Shown one piece after another: positions 1 through 11,068 of a DNA stretch of 64,000 bases. The position numbers were made by a program, and so were the translations under genes. Location: NCBI RefSeq assembly GCF_001571345.1, contig NZ_BCTP01000003.1:105401-169400 (forward strand). The letters are read 5' to 3'. Position 1 is the first letter of the stretch, and the number at the start of each line of letters is the position of its first letter. The notes under the pieces were generated by a model. The model saw only the letters and a program-made list of their open reading frames with translations. It was not told the origin of the DNA and ran no database searches. This DNA comes from Komagataeibacter xylinus NBRC 15237. Lineage in GTDB: Bacteria; Pseudomonadota; Alphaproteobacteria; Acetobacterales; Acetobacteraceae.

Positions 1-108
1 CCCTTAAAATGTAAGCATAAAACACTGCGTTGCACGCCTCACCTGATGAGGTATGGCACACGCAGCGCATTGCCATACAGACAGGCTTGCCGCCTGCCCC
101 GGAAAATA

Positions 109-160
109 AAAGTTTTTGGTAAGGCTTTTTTTAAAAGCTTTGAAAACGCAGCCTTTACGG
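109..160. repeat. Partial copy A of the dispersed AT-rich palindromic repeat
   Basis: This stretch carries the pattern AAGTTTTTGGT, then an imperfect AAGGCTTTTTTTAAAAGCTT hairpin, then AAAACGCAGCC. Reversed, it matches the right half of the copies after 10994 and 26754, with several mismatches. It lies just beyond the stop of the minus-strand gene that follows, where it could serve as that gene's terminator. The first 108 bases of the window show no gene or motif I can support. Confidence 0.6.
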
Positions 161-535
161 CACCTGCCCCAACGCATCCCGGCATCTCACGTAAGATAAT
201 TTGTCCTGAAACAGGAACAGCACGTAGTAATCAAGCGTGCGGCGGCGCTTGCGGGTGGGGTTTGTGTAGAACGGAAAGACATCAAACGGGCCGTCATAGC
301 CTTCGGGCACCGGTTCATGTTCGGTTATGCAGCGCACCCGAAACAGCGGCGCATAGACGGTGGCGTCGGCTTGGGTGCGCCGGACATGAAACAGGTTGCG
401 GCGGAATTTGCGCAGCCGCTCGGGCAGGACAAAGATCATGTTCTGCTCAAGAAAATTCTGCGGCGGGTTGCGGTCGCGCAGGTATTTCATGTCGTCGGGC
501 ATGTCACAGAAGAAATTGGTGTCCTGTACGATCAT
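155..535 (-). CDS. Hypothetical protein, 126 aa
   Basis: I do not recognise this protein. It is a soluble, basic and aromatic-rich sequence beginning MIVQDTNFFCD, with no signal peptide or membrane segment. The second half holds a Pro/Tyr/Phe-rich stretch (FPFYTN) followed by a basic patch (RKRRR) and a hydrophobic strand-like segment near residues 102-112. It follows the 628-aa unknown on the same strand after a 127-base gap, so the two may share a transcript. Repeat copy A covers its 3' end. Composition and third-position bias fit a real gene, but function is unknown and the start (ATG) is not confirmed by a clear ribosome binding site. Confidence 0.6.
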   Translation of the reverse strand: MIVQDTNFFCDMPDDMKYLRDRNPPQNFLEQNMIFVLPERLRKFRRNLFHVRRTQADATVYAPLFRVRCITEHEPVPEGYDGPFDVFPFYTNPTRKRRRTLDYYVLFLFQDKLSYVRCRDALGQVP

Positions 536-662
536 GGTGTGGTCGGTCTTCCTCCATGCCGGTCATGGGCCGGTTCATTGCCTGCGGAGCGGTCAGGCAG
601 GGGCACCCATGCGCGCCAGCCGCACGCCTGTCCGTCCGTCGCCACCCGCCATGACGGTGCGT

Positions 663-2549
663 TCAGAAGCCGAACATATGGTCGATTGAAAACCGTCCAT
701 CGCCGCTCCTGCGGCCATGATAGCCAAACAGGCGGCAGGTCGTGTCACGGATGATGACATAAGCCCCCTCCCCCGCAATTTCCAGCGCAGACCGCCCGAA
801 TACTTCATGCGGCCATATTTCGCGCGAGCCGGATTGGGGAATGGCGAGGCGTTCCTCCGCCATGACCGCGCCGTCGGCCGTATGGAGCGACAGCCCCGTA
901 TCGGATACTGCATGCCACGGCCCCGAGACCGGATAGATCAGCATGCAGAAACTGTAGGGTTCATGCGGTGCTGCCGTCAGGAACAGCCTGGTGGAAAGCC
1001 CGGGCGGCGGCCCGGCATAGGATTGCGGCTCCCCGCGATAGGTCATGGCGGTGTTGAAGATATGCGCGCCAAAGCTGGTCTCGGCTACATGGCCGCTGAC
1101 GCGGTCCTCATAGCGGATCAGGGCATGCAGCCAGCCATCGGCCTGCCCGCCTTCGCGGAAGTCATAGACAAGTTCGGCATGCCCTGCGCTGCCTGCAAGC
1201 GCGCCCGCATCAAGCACGCTGGCATGGTCGCGCCCCAGATTGCCCATGAACTGCGTGGCCCCGGCCTGCCCGGAGCGGTCGAAGCTGTCCACGCGCACGG
1301 GCAGGCTTGTCAGGCTTTCGGCCATGGGGGCGGGCACGACCAGCGTGCGGTAACGCGCGGGGTCGGGCACGGGGAATGGCAGCAGATAGCCGCGCCCGAA
1401 AAAACGCGGGTCCAGTTCCGCAATGCCGGGATCGGGCTGCAGGTCGGCGCGCTGCACGTTGAGGTGCGCGATGCGGGTGCGCGCGCCCCGCATCACCTCA
1501 TAACGCGGGCGCACGACATACCCGCCCGCGCGGAATTCAACCTGCGCGGGCCAGGCCAGATCGGGCAGCATATCGCGCAGATGCACCGCCAGAGTCTGGT
1601 ATGGGGCCAGCGTCTGGCTGATGGGCACCTGTTCGTCACGCCCCATGCGGTTTAGCGTCATGGTGCCAGCGGGAATGGTCAGGTCGTGGCTGTTCTGCAC
1701 CCACAGCACCACGTCCTCGCCCAGTGCGGGGGCTGGCAGGTTGGCGTAGCGGTTGGCAGGCCAGGCATTGGCGTCGTGCGTGACCGACAGGCTGGCATTG
1801 GCTCCCTTGCCCCGCGTCTCGAGCGCGTATTTCACCACATCATGGCCCGCGATGCCGATGGCGTGGATGAAAAGCTGGCCGGTAAACGCGGGCAGGCCAA
1901 AGCGCTGGTGGATCTCGGCGCTATCCAGCACGATGGCCTGCTCCCCCTTTGGCACGGGTTGCTCCCACGTGTGCAGCACGCAGCCGTCTTCATCAAACAG
2001 CCGCAGCCACAGCCTGACATTGCGCGCGCCATAGCGGGCCCAGTAATTGGCCGTGACCAGACGGGTGGAGAACGCGTCCGTTTCACGAAAGAAAGCGAAA
2101 TTGGTGCCGAAATTGAGCCGGTCAAGATAGTGATGCCCCACCGAGAGCATATCCTGCGGCAGGCGTATTGACGCCAGCGTATGCAGCGTGCCGCCCGCAG
2201 GCATGAGGCTCGCCAGACGGTTTTCGATGACAGCGGATGAAAAATCCAGTGCCCACACGGTCGTGGCCGTGCTTGCGGGCAGGTCGGCCAGCGCGCGCAG
2301 GACCTGCCCGCGGCAGGGCTGCCCCACCCTGAGCGAATCATGGGTGTACAGCCCCGCAACCTGTAGCGGCACGGGCAGCAGCGGCAGGATGGTGTCAATC
2401 ATGCCGTGCGGGTCATAGATCGCGACAGGACCTGCTGCGACGAGTTTGCGGTTCAGCAGGGCCAGTTTTTCAGCGGTCAGCGGATGGGTCAGGGCTCGGT
2501 AGGCCATGTTGCCGCCGGTGCGCGGGTCAAAGGTGCGAATGCCAAGCAT
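663..2549 (-). CDS. Conserved-looking hypothetical protein, 628 aa
   Basis: This is a long soluble protein with no recognisable catalytic motif, signal peptide or membrane segment. Residues about 45-130 (IYDPHGMIDTILPLL and following) read like an alternating strand/helix domain; the remainder is rich in beta-strand-like segments with Trp, Tyr and Gly, and may hold several beta-sandwich-like units. An alternative start is the ATG at 2507, giving MAYRALTHPL, which looks more natural; neither start has a strong ribosome binding site. It lies 41 bases after the ELM1-family gene on the same strand, which suggests a shared transcript. No function is assigned. Length, codon use and lack of stops over 1.9 kb make it a confident gene. 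Confidence 0.75.
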   Translation of the reverse strand: MLGIRTFDPRTGGNMAYRALTHPLTAEKLALLNRKLVAAGPVAIYDPHGMIDTILPLLPVPLQVAGLYTHDSLRVGQPCRGQVLRALADLPASTATTVWALDFSSAVIENRLASLMPAGGTLHTLASIRLPQDMLSVGHHYLDRLNFGTNFAFFRETDAFSTRLVTANYWARYGARNVRLWLRLFDEDGCVLHTWEQPVPKGEQAIVLDSAEIHQRFGLPAFTGQLFIHAIGIAGHDVVKYALETRGKGANASLSVTHDANAWPANRYANLPAPALGEDVVLWVQNSHDLTIPAGTMTLNRMGRDEQVPISQTLAPYQTLAVHLRDMLPDLAWPAQVEFRAGGYVVRPRYEVMRGARTRIAHLNVQRADLQPDPGIAELDPRFFGRGYLLPFPVPDPARYRTLVVPAPMAESLTSLPVRVDSFDRSGQAGATQFMGNLGRDHASVLDAGALAGSAGHAELVYDFREGGQADGWLHALIRYEDRVSGHVAETSFGAHIFNTAMTYRGEPQSYAGPPPGLSTRLFLTAAPHEPYSFCMLIYPVSGPWHAVSDTGLSLHTADGAVMAEERLAIPQSGSREIWPHEVFGRSALEIAGEGAYVIIRDTTCRLFGYHGRRSGDGRFSIDHMFGF

Positions 2550-2590
2550 GGGTGCCGTCTTGTTCCACTTCGGTGCGGGCGGGAGAGTAT

Positions 2591-3550
2591 TCAGGCCAGG
2601 GGTGGCAGGCCACAGTAATGCCGCACGGCCTGCGCTGCCACTTCGGTATCATCAAGGGGGCTGACCCCCCATGTTTCCAGCCGCCCGGCAAAGGGGCGGA
2701 TACGGCCAGCCTGTTCGAGTTCACGCAAAAAATGCCCGATGCGGCGCGAGCGGCCCGGCAGTGTTGCCACCATCACGGGCACCGATGTCGCCACCGCCTC
2801 CGATACCATGGAAACGCTGTCCATCGTCACCACGATCGCATCGGCACAGGCCAGCAGGCCGGGATAGGGGTTGGGGCCGGTTTGGTCCCACACCCAAGCA
2901 TCGGGGCCTGCAAGAGCGCTTTGCAGTTCACGGCACACGGCAGGATCGGTACGGCGCGAGGGCGTGAGCGCAATGCCCACATGGTCGCGTCGCATCATGG
3001 CCACCAGTTCGCCTGCTAGAGCGGCACCCTCTGCCGGGCCAAGACGAAAGCGCCCGTTGCCGCCGCCCACCAGCACCGCGACCAGCGGGCGTGGCAGATG
3101 TGCCAGCCGGGGCATCCATTCTTGGCGCGCCTGCGCCAGCAGCGCGGGGGTCATGCCATGGAGCGCCGTGCGCGTGAGCACGACATTGGGGCCGCGCAGC
3201 CGGTCATGGTGGTTGGCAATGACCAGATCGAAATGCGTGGGTGAAAGGCGGGGGTTCTGCACCTGTATCACGCAGGCCCCTTCGCGCTTCAGCGCCGCCC
3301 CTACCGCGCCGCCGCTGCCGCCTATGGTGATGACCGGGTTGTCGCGATACGTATCAGGCAGGTTTAGCGGCTTTATCGCACGCAGCGGCGCAGGCCACCA
3401 CGCGGCGGGCATGTGCCTCCACAGGCCGCGGGGCGCCAGGGCATGCAGTTCGGGCTCAAGGCCCGCGCGCTGTGCCAGGCCAAAGGTTTGCGAACGCATG
3501 CCCGCAAGGTCTGGCGCGATAACGGTTGCGGGGCGTAAGGAGGCTTGCAT
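2591..3550 (-). CDS. Mitochondrial fission ELM1 family protein (DUF1022)
   Basis: The 319-aa product resembles the bacterial members of the ELM1/DUF1022 family. These have a glycosyltransferase-B-like two-lobe fold; their bacterial role is not established. Recognisable pieces are a Gly-rich ITIGGSGGAVGAAL segment near residue 75, VQNPRL, NHHDRLRGPNV, a VAVLVGGGNGRF strand-turn near residue 150, and a C-terminal DAIVVTMDSVSMVSEAVA segment that resembles the nucleotide-sugar binding region of GT-B folds. I chose the ATG at 3550 because the 55 residues upstream of it are low-quality Cys/His-rich sequence and overlap the divergent helicase gene. An 81-base gap separates its start from that helicase. 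Membership of the family is fairly sure; activity is unknown. Confidence 0.8.
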   Translation of the reverse strand: MQASLRPATVIAPDLAGMRSQTFGLAQRAGLEPELHALAPRGLWRHMPAAWWPAPLRAIKPLNLPDTYRDNPVITIGGSGGAVGAALKREGACVIQVQNPRLSPTHFDLVIANHHDRLRGPNVVLTRTALHGMTPALLAQARQEWMPRLAHLPRPLVAVLVGGGNGRFRLGPAEGAALAGELVAMMRRDHVGIALTPSRRTDPAVCRELQSALAGPDAWVWDQTGPNPYPGLLACADAIVVTMDSVSMVSEAVATSVPVMVATLPGRSRRIGHFLRELEQAGRIRPFAGRLETWGVSPLDDTEVAAQAVRHYCGLPPLA

Positions 3551-3631
3551 GCCTCCATCTGGCGGGACATGGGGCGGGCCGTCAATGCCCTGCCCCTTTT
3601 GTCGCGGGCTTAGCCGCGCTATGGGGCAGCA

Positions 3632-4777
3632 ATGAGCGAGACAGAACCGACATTTTCCGGCATGGGGCTTGATGGCCGCGTGGTGGCAGCACTGGCCCGC
3701 ATGGGCCTGCACCAACCTTCCGCGATCCAGAACGCGGTCATCCCCCCCATCATGGCGGGCCGGGACGTGGAGGCCCTTGCCAGCACCGGCAGCGGCAAGA
3801 CCATCGCCTTCGCGGCCCCGCTGCTGTCCGCGCTGATGCAGGGCGAAGGTGCGGATGACAGCGCCGATAACAGCCGCGTGCGCTGCCTTGTGCTCTCGCC
3901 CACCCGCGAGCTTGCAGGCCAGACGGCGGGCGTGCTGCGTGGTCTCGCCCGTGGCAGCGGCCTGCGTGCGTTGCAGGCCACCGGCGGCACGGCGCGCGTG
4001 GCACAGGCGAAAACGCTGGCCGAGGGAATCGCCATCGTGGTCGGCACGCCGGGGCGCGTGATCGACCTCGCGCGGGGCGGCGAACTCGACCTGTCAGCCA
4101 TCACGCAGTTCGTGCTTGATGAGGCGGACCGCATGCTCGACCCCAATTTTGCCGAGGACATGCTGGCCCTGGCAGCCGCCCTGCCGCCACGCCACCAGAC
4201 CCTGCTGTTCTCGGCCACCATGCCGCCCGCCATGGCCGAACTCGCCGCCCGCCTGCTGCACAAGCCCGTGCGCGTGAGCATGGAAGCCGAACAGGCCCCC
4301 ACGCCCCGCATCGCGCAATATGCCATTTTCGTGCCGATGCGCCACAAGGCGGAGGCCACGCTGGCCTGCCTGCGGCAGTATGGCATGCAGCGCGTGATGA
4401 TTTTCGTGCGCACGCGCCAGGAGGCGGATGCCGTTGCCCGCGCGGTCTCGGCGCTGACGCCTGCCGTTGCCATCCATGGCGATCATTCGCAGGCCAAGCG
4501 CGAGCGCATGCTGCGTGATTTCCGGCAGGGGCGCGTGGGCGTGCTGGTGGCGACCGACGTGATGGCGCGTGGAATCGATATTGATGACATCGCCCTGGTC
4601 ATCAACCACGATATTCCCTCCCCCGCCGAAGCCTATGTGCACCGCATCGGCCGCACGGCGCGCGCGGGTCGGCGCGGCATGGCCGTGGCCCTGTGCGCGC
4701 CCGAGGAGCGGCAGGCGCTGAAGGATATTGAACGCCTGACCGGCCAGCGTATCCGTATCGCAACACTGCCGGAGTAA
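3632..4777 (+). CDS. rhlE: DEAD-box RNA helicase, RhlE-like
   Basis: This 381-aa ATP-dependent RNA helicase consists almost only of the two RecA-like core domains. Motifs in order are the Q motif (QPSAIQ, 28-33), Walker A STGSGKT (51-57), PTREL (90-94), TPGR (139-142), DEAD (163-166), SAT (194-196), ARGID and HRIGRTARAG near residue 335. It ends soon after motif VI and lacks the long basic tail of many RhlE or SrmB proteins. Such helicases remodel rRNA or mRNA structures in ribosome assembly and RNA decay. It is divergent from the ELM1-family gene across 81 bases. The DEAD-box assignment is certain; the RhlE subgroup is inferred from length and layout. Confidence 0.92.
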   Translation: MSETEPTFSGMGLDGRVVAALARMGLHQPSAIQNAVIPPIMAGRDVEALASTGSGKTIAFAAPLLSALMQGEGADDSADNSRVRCLVLSPTRELAGQTAGVLRGLARGSGLRALQATGGTARVAQAKTLAEGIAIVVGTPGRVIDLARGGELDLSAITQFVLDEADRMLDPNFAEDMLALAAALPPRHQTLLFSATMPPAMAELAARLLHKPVRVSMEAEQAPTPRIAQYAIFVPMRHKAEATLACLRQYGMQRVMIFVRTRQEADAVARAVSALTPAVAIHGDHSQAKRERMLRDFRQGRVGVLVATDVMARGIDIDDIALVINHDIPSPAEAYVHRIGRTARAGRRGMAVALCAPEERQALKDIERLTGQRIRIATLPE

Positions 4778-4939
4778 GCCTGCACGCCGTCATGCATTTG
4801 TCATGTTCCGGGTGCCATGGTGGCCTTGCCGTGGCAGGCGGGCCGGATAAACTGCTGGCATGATGAAGCACGATGTCATGCACGCACCCGGCCTGCACCG
4901 TGATGGGTCAGGCCTGCGCCCCGGCGGGCAGCCCGTGGC

Positions 4940-5965
4940 ATGACATGCGGGCCGGATGAAACGCCACTGCCGGTGCGCGTGACGCGACCCACGCCGTTTC
5001 TTGACCGCCTGCCGCCGCCAGCCCAGCCCCTGCCCCGATGGCGTATTGACCTCACCCCTCCCGACATCACGCCATGGCGGGCGGGGAATTGCGGCATACC
5101 CGGCGTCATGCATTACGAGGGGCGCAGGCCGGGGCCGCATATCGTGTGTGTCAGCCTCATTCACGGCAATGAATTCTCGGGCGCCATCGTGCTCGACCGC
5201 CTGCTGCGTGCGCGCATCCGCCCGCGCTCGGGCCGTCTGTCCTTCATATTCGCCAACCCCGAGGCCATGGACCTCTTCGACCCGCGCGACCCCGTAAGGG
5301 CACGCTGCGTGGATGAGGACATGAACCGCGTCTGGTCGCCCGCCACGCTGGACAGTGCCCGCAGCGCGCATGAACTCGATCGCGCGCGGGTGCTGCTGCC
5401 CGTTATCCTGACGGCGGACAGGCTGCTTGACCTGCATTCCATGCTGTGGCCGGGCGATCCGCTGGTCCTGTCAGGACTTGCAGCAGCAGGGCGACAGATG
5501 GCGCAGCGTATTGGCGGTATTACGACAGCCGTGGCCGATCAGGGGCACCGGAGCGGATGCAGGCTGATCGACCATCCCCGCTTCAGCGATGGAGGCCCCG
5601 CCGCCGCCTGCCTGCTCGAGGCAGGCCAGCACTGGCATGAAAGCACGGTAAACCGCGCCATGCAGGCTGTCATGTCCCTGATCGGGCCGTGCTGCGGCCT
5701 GCCTGTACCCGCCACCGCCGCGCCCGTGCCGCAACGCGATATGGTGGTGACGAATGTGGTGACGGCGCGTACCGGCGCGTTCCGTTTCGTGGCCCCGTTT
5801 CGTGGCGGGCAGGTTCTGCCCGCGCGGGGCACGCTTGTCGCGCATGACGGACGTGACGAGATTCGCACGCCCTATGACCGGTGCATGCTGGTCATGCCTA
5901 ACCTGCGCCCCGCGCGCGGGCATACGGCGGTGCGCTTTGCCCGGGCCGTCAGCAGCCCGGCGTAA
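4940..5965 (+). CDS. Succinylglutamate desuccinylase/aspartoacylase family metallohydrolase
   Basis: The 341-aa product belongs to the AstE/AspA zinc carboxypeptidase-like family. The zinc site is visible as HGNE (His75, Glu78) with the third ligand in DLHSM (His166), and the substrate-binding region reads VDEDMNRVW (residues 124-132). Family members hydrolyse N-acyl amino acids, but the in vivo substrate cannot be told from sequence. Neither arginine succinyltransferase genes nor ectoine genes are nearby, so AstE or DoeB roles are not supported. The gene stands alone, 162 bases after the helicase, and converges on glyA with only a GC-rich hairpin between. The start ATG is one of two close candidates. 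Confidence 0.85.
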   Translation: MTCGPDETPLPVRVTRPTPFLDRLPPPAQPLPRWRIDLTPPDITPWRAGNCGIPGVMHYEGRRPGPHIVCVSLIHGNEFSGAIVLDRLLRARIRPRSGRLSFIFANPEAMDLFDPRDPVRARCVDEDMNRVWSPATLDSARSAHELDRARVLLPVILTADRLLDLHSMLWPGDPLVLSGLAAAGRQMAQRIGGITTAVADQGHRSGCRLIDHPRFSDGGPAAACLLEAGQHWHESTVNRAMQAVMSLIGPCCGLPVPATAAPVPQRDMVVTNVVTARTGAFRFVAPFRGGQVLPARGTLVAHDGRDEIRTPYDRCMLVMPNLRPARGHTAVRFARAVSSPA

Positions 5966-5967
5966 AG

Positions 5968-5995
5968 GCCCGCCCCGTTATCAACCGGGGCGGGC
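5968..5995. terminator. Bidirectional GC hairpin between convergent genes
   Basis: A perfect 10-bp stem, GCCCGCCCCG paired with CGGGGCGGGC, encloses an 8-base loop. It fills the 41-base gap between the stops of the aspartoacylase-like gene and glyA. There is no T tract, so termination is inferred from position and stem strength. Confidence 0.6.
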
Positions 5996-6006
5996 GTGCC
6001 TCATGT

Positions 6007-7308
6007 TCAGGCGTAGATGGGGAAGCGGGCACACAGCGCCTTGACGCGCTCATGCACGGCCTGCTCCGTCTTCTCGCAGCCTTCCTCGCCGGGTGTCTTG
6101 GCGAGGGCGGTCAGCACTTCGTCGATCATCAGGCCGATTTCATGGAACTCGGCTGCGCCAAAGCCACGCGCGGTGGCCGCCGGGCTGCCCAGGCGGATGC
6201 CCGAGGTGATGGCCGGCTTCTCGGGGTCGAAGGGAATGGCGTTCTTGTTGGCGGTAATGCCCGCGCGCTCAAGCGCACGCTCGGCGGCACGGCCCGTAAC
6301 GCCCTTGGGGCGCAGGTCAACAAGGATCAGGTGGCAGTCGGTGCCGCCGGTCACGATGTCAAAGCCAGCCTTGACCAGCGTCTCGGCCAGGATGCGGGCA
6401 TTGGTGGCCACGGCTTCCTGATAGGTCTTGAAGTCGGGGCGCAGCGCCTCGCCAAACGCCACGGCCTTGCCCGCGATGACATGCATGAGCGGGCCGCCCT
6501 GCAGGCCGGGGAATACGGCAGAGTTGATCTTCTTGGCCAGGTCGGCATCGTTGGTCAGGATCAGGCCGCCACGCGGGCCGCGCAGGGTCTTGTGCGTGGT
6601 CGATGTCACGACATGCGCATGCGGCACCGGCGAGGGATACAGCCCGGCGGCGACAAGGCCCGCAAAATGCGCCATGTCCACCATCAGGTAGGCACCCACC
6701 TCATCGGCAATGGCGCGGAAGCGGGCGAAGTCGATGATGCGCGGATAGGCCGAGCCACCGGCCACGATCAGCTTCGGCTTCTCGGCGCGCGCAAGGCGTT
6801 CCATTTCCTCATAGTCGAGCAGGCCGTCCTGCTTGCGCACGCCGTACTGCACGGCGTTGAACCACTTGCCCGAGTAGTTGGGGGCCGCGCCATGCGTCAG
6901 GTGGCCACCGGCGGCAAGGCTCATGCCCATCACGGTATCGCCCGGCTTGACCATGGCCATGAACGCCGCCTGGTTGGCGTTGGCGCCCGAATGGGGCTGC
7001 ACGTTGGCGAATTCGGCGCCGAACATCTTCTTCACGCGTTCGATGGCCAGGGTCTCGACCTTGTCCACTTCCACGCAACCGCCATAATAGCGGCGGCCGG
7101 GATAGCCTTCGGCGTATTTGTTGGTCAGGACGCTGCCCTGGGCGGCCATGACGGCGGCCGAGACCATGTTCTCGCTGGCGATCAGTTCGATCCCGTCGCG
7201 CTGGCGCACGAGTTCCGCATCGATCATGGCGGCGACATCAGGGTCGGCTTCGGTCAGGGGGGCGCGGAAAAACTGCTTGAGGTCACTCTGGCTGATAGGG
7301 TCCGACAC
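6007..7308 (-). CDS. glyA: Serine hydroxymethyltransferase
   Basis: The 433-aa enzyme interconverts serine and glycine with transfer of a one-carbon unit to tetrahydrofolate in the cytoplasm. The PLP-binding lysine is Lys240 in the signature [14 protein letters not shown]. Other family marks are [10 protein letters not shown] (41-50), the [15 protein letters not shown] block (63-77) and [17 protein letters not shown]. Length is typical. It is monocistronic here: the upstream neighbour is the divergent amino-acid permease across 188 bases, a space large enough for two promoters. No clear glycine riboswitch was recognised in that gap. It ends against a GC hairpin. Identification is certain. Confidence 0.98.
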   Translation of the reverse strand: MSDPISQSDLKQFFRAPLTEADPDVAAMIDAELVRQRDGIELIASENMVSAAVMAAQGSVLTNKYAEGYPGRRYYGGCVEVDKVETLAIERVKKMFGAEFANVQPHSGANANQAAFMAMVKPGDTVMGMSLAAGGHLTHGAAPNYSGKWFNAVQYGVRKQDGLLDYEEMERLARAEKPKLIVAGGSAYPRIIDFARFRAIADEVGAYLMVDMAHFAGLVAAGLYPSPVPHAHVVTSTTHKTLRGPRGGLILTNDADLAKKINSAVFPGLQGGPLMHVIAGKAVAFGEALRPDFKTYQEAVATNARILAETLVKAGFDIVTGGTDCHLILVDLRPKGVTGRAAERALERAGITANKNAIPFDPEKPAITSGIRLGSPAATARGFGAAEFHEIGLMIDEVLTALAKTPGEEGCEKTEQAVHERVKALCARFPIYA

Positions 7309-7496
7309 CGGTATGGTTCTCCATCAATTAATCGTCTGTCATTTCCGGCTGGGCAAACGGACATGACACCTATGGGGACAGGCCTGCTATGTGCGCCATA
7401 TCGTGGCGTTTAGACAACGCCAAAATGACTGAGAGAGGCTGATTTGACTGTTGTTCCCCCCCATGCACTCCGCCACGGCATGCCAGGCGTGGCCTC

Positions 7497-10039
<2,543 letters not shown>

Positions 10040-10183
10040 TCCGGCCGGAAAGCGCCCATCCGTCATCGCCGGATAGTTGATGCCTGCAACCGGGAAGATA
10101 TGATAACCGTATAAGCATACGGGCAGTCTGTCTTTCCGGCTTGCGGGGCTGTCCTTTTCCGTTTTCCGGCTGGTGAAGAGCGC

Positions 10184-10993
10184 ATGACCTACACATCGCC
10201 ACGGCATCCACAGCTGTTCTATACCACCGCCCCCATGCCCTGCCCCTACCTGCCGGGCCGCATGGAGCGCAAGGTCGTGACCGAAATTGGCGGCCCCGAG
10301 GCCGTGCCGTTCCATAACCGCCTGTCACGCGCGGGGTTCAGGCGCAGCCACACCATTGCCTATGCCCCTGTCTGCGCCAACTGCACCGCCTGCACGCCCA
10401 TACGCGTGCCGGTGGCCCGCTTTGCGCCCAGCCGCACGCAGCGCCGCGTGCTTGCACGCAATAACGCGCTGTCGGGCACGCGCGTGCCGCCCCATGCCAC
10501 ACCCGAGCAGTTCAACCTGTTCAGCGCCTATCAGGCCACCCGGCATGACGGGGGCGACATGGCCTCCATGACCTTCCCCGATTACCGCGCCATGATCGAG
10601 GATACGACGGTCGAGACCTTCATGATCGAGTTCCGCGACACGGCGGGCCGCCTGGTCTGCGTGGCGCTGGTGGACCAGCTTGATGACGGACTGTCCGCCG
10701 TTTATGATTTTTTTGACCCCCACATGCCCTCACGCTCATTGGGCACGTTCGCGGTGCTGCACCTGATCGAATATACCCGCACGCTCGGCCTGCCCTATCT
10801 GTATCTGGGCTACTGGATCAGCGAGAGCCACAAGATGGCCTACAAGGCCCGCTTCCGCCCCGCCCAGATCATGATGCGCGGCGTATGGCATGACCTTGAC
10901 CTGAGCCAGCCCGATGCCGCGCAGCCGCAGGACAGCGCCTTCCTGCCCGATGACCTGTTCCATCCGCCGCAACCGGGTATGGATAAAAAGTAA
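10184..10993 (+). CDS. bpt: Aminoacyl-tRNA-protein transferase (arginyl/leucyl transferase, Ate/Bpt family)
   Basis: The 269-aa product belongs to the ATE1/Bpt family, which adds Leu or Arg from aminoacyl-tRNA to proteins with acidic N-terminal residues, marking them for ClpS/ClpAP degradation. The N-terminal domain has the typical CPYLPGRMERKV motif (residues 19-30) and a Cys-rich segment PVCANCTACTPIRVP near residue 65. The C-terminal GNAT-like half contains DFFDPHMPSRSLGTFAVLHLI and LYLGYWI, both characteristic. The choice of Leu (Bpt) over Arg (Ate) follows the usual bacterial annotation and is not proven by sequence. It lies 144 bases downstream of hemB and stops directly at repeat copy B. 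Confidence 0.9.
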   Translation: MTYTSPRHPQLFYTTAPMPCPYLPGRMERKVVTEIGGPEAVPFHNRLSRAGFRRSHTIAYAPVCANCTACTPIRVPVARFAPSRTQRRVLARNNALSGTRVPPHATPEQFNLFSAYQATRHDGGDMASMTFPDYRAMIEDTTVETFMIEFRDTAGRLVCVALVDQLDDGLSAVYDFFDPHMPSRSLGTFAVLHLIEYTRTLGLPYLYLGYWISESHKMAYKARFRPAQIMMRGVWHDLDLSQPDAAQPQDSAFLPDDLFHPPQPGMDKK

Positions 10994-11062
10994 AACGCCG
11001 CCTGTTTTCACAAAGGCGGCGTTCTTTGAAGCTTTTTGAAAAAAGCTTCACCAAAAACTTTT
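10994..11062. repeat. Copy B of the palindromic repeat; double hairpin between bpt and parC
   Basis: Two hairpins follow each other. The first (10994-11023) pairs AACGCCGCCT with AGGCGGCGTT. The second (11028-11049) pairs GAAGCTTTTT with AAAAAGCTTC and is identical over 22 bases to 26797-26818. The tail CACCAAAAACTT is also shared with that copy. It starts directly at the bpt stop and ends near the parC stop, so it probably terminates both convergent transcripts. Confidence 0.75.
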
Positions 11063-11068
11063 CCCGTT

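Noticed and set aside
6052..7413. 453-codon plus-strand open frame antisense to glyA
   Set aside because: It is a shadow of glyA caused by high GC; the sequence is His/Gly/Ala-rich low-complexity with no family similarity, while the other strand encodes a canonical SHMT.
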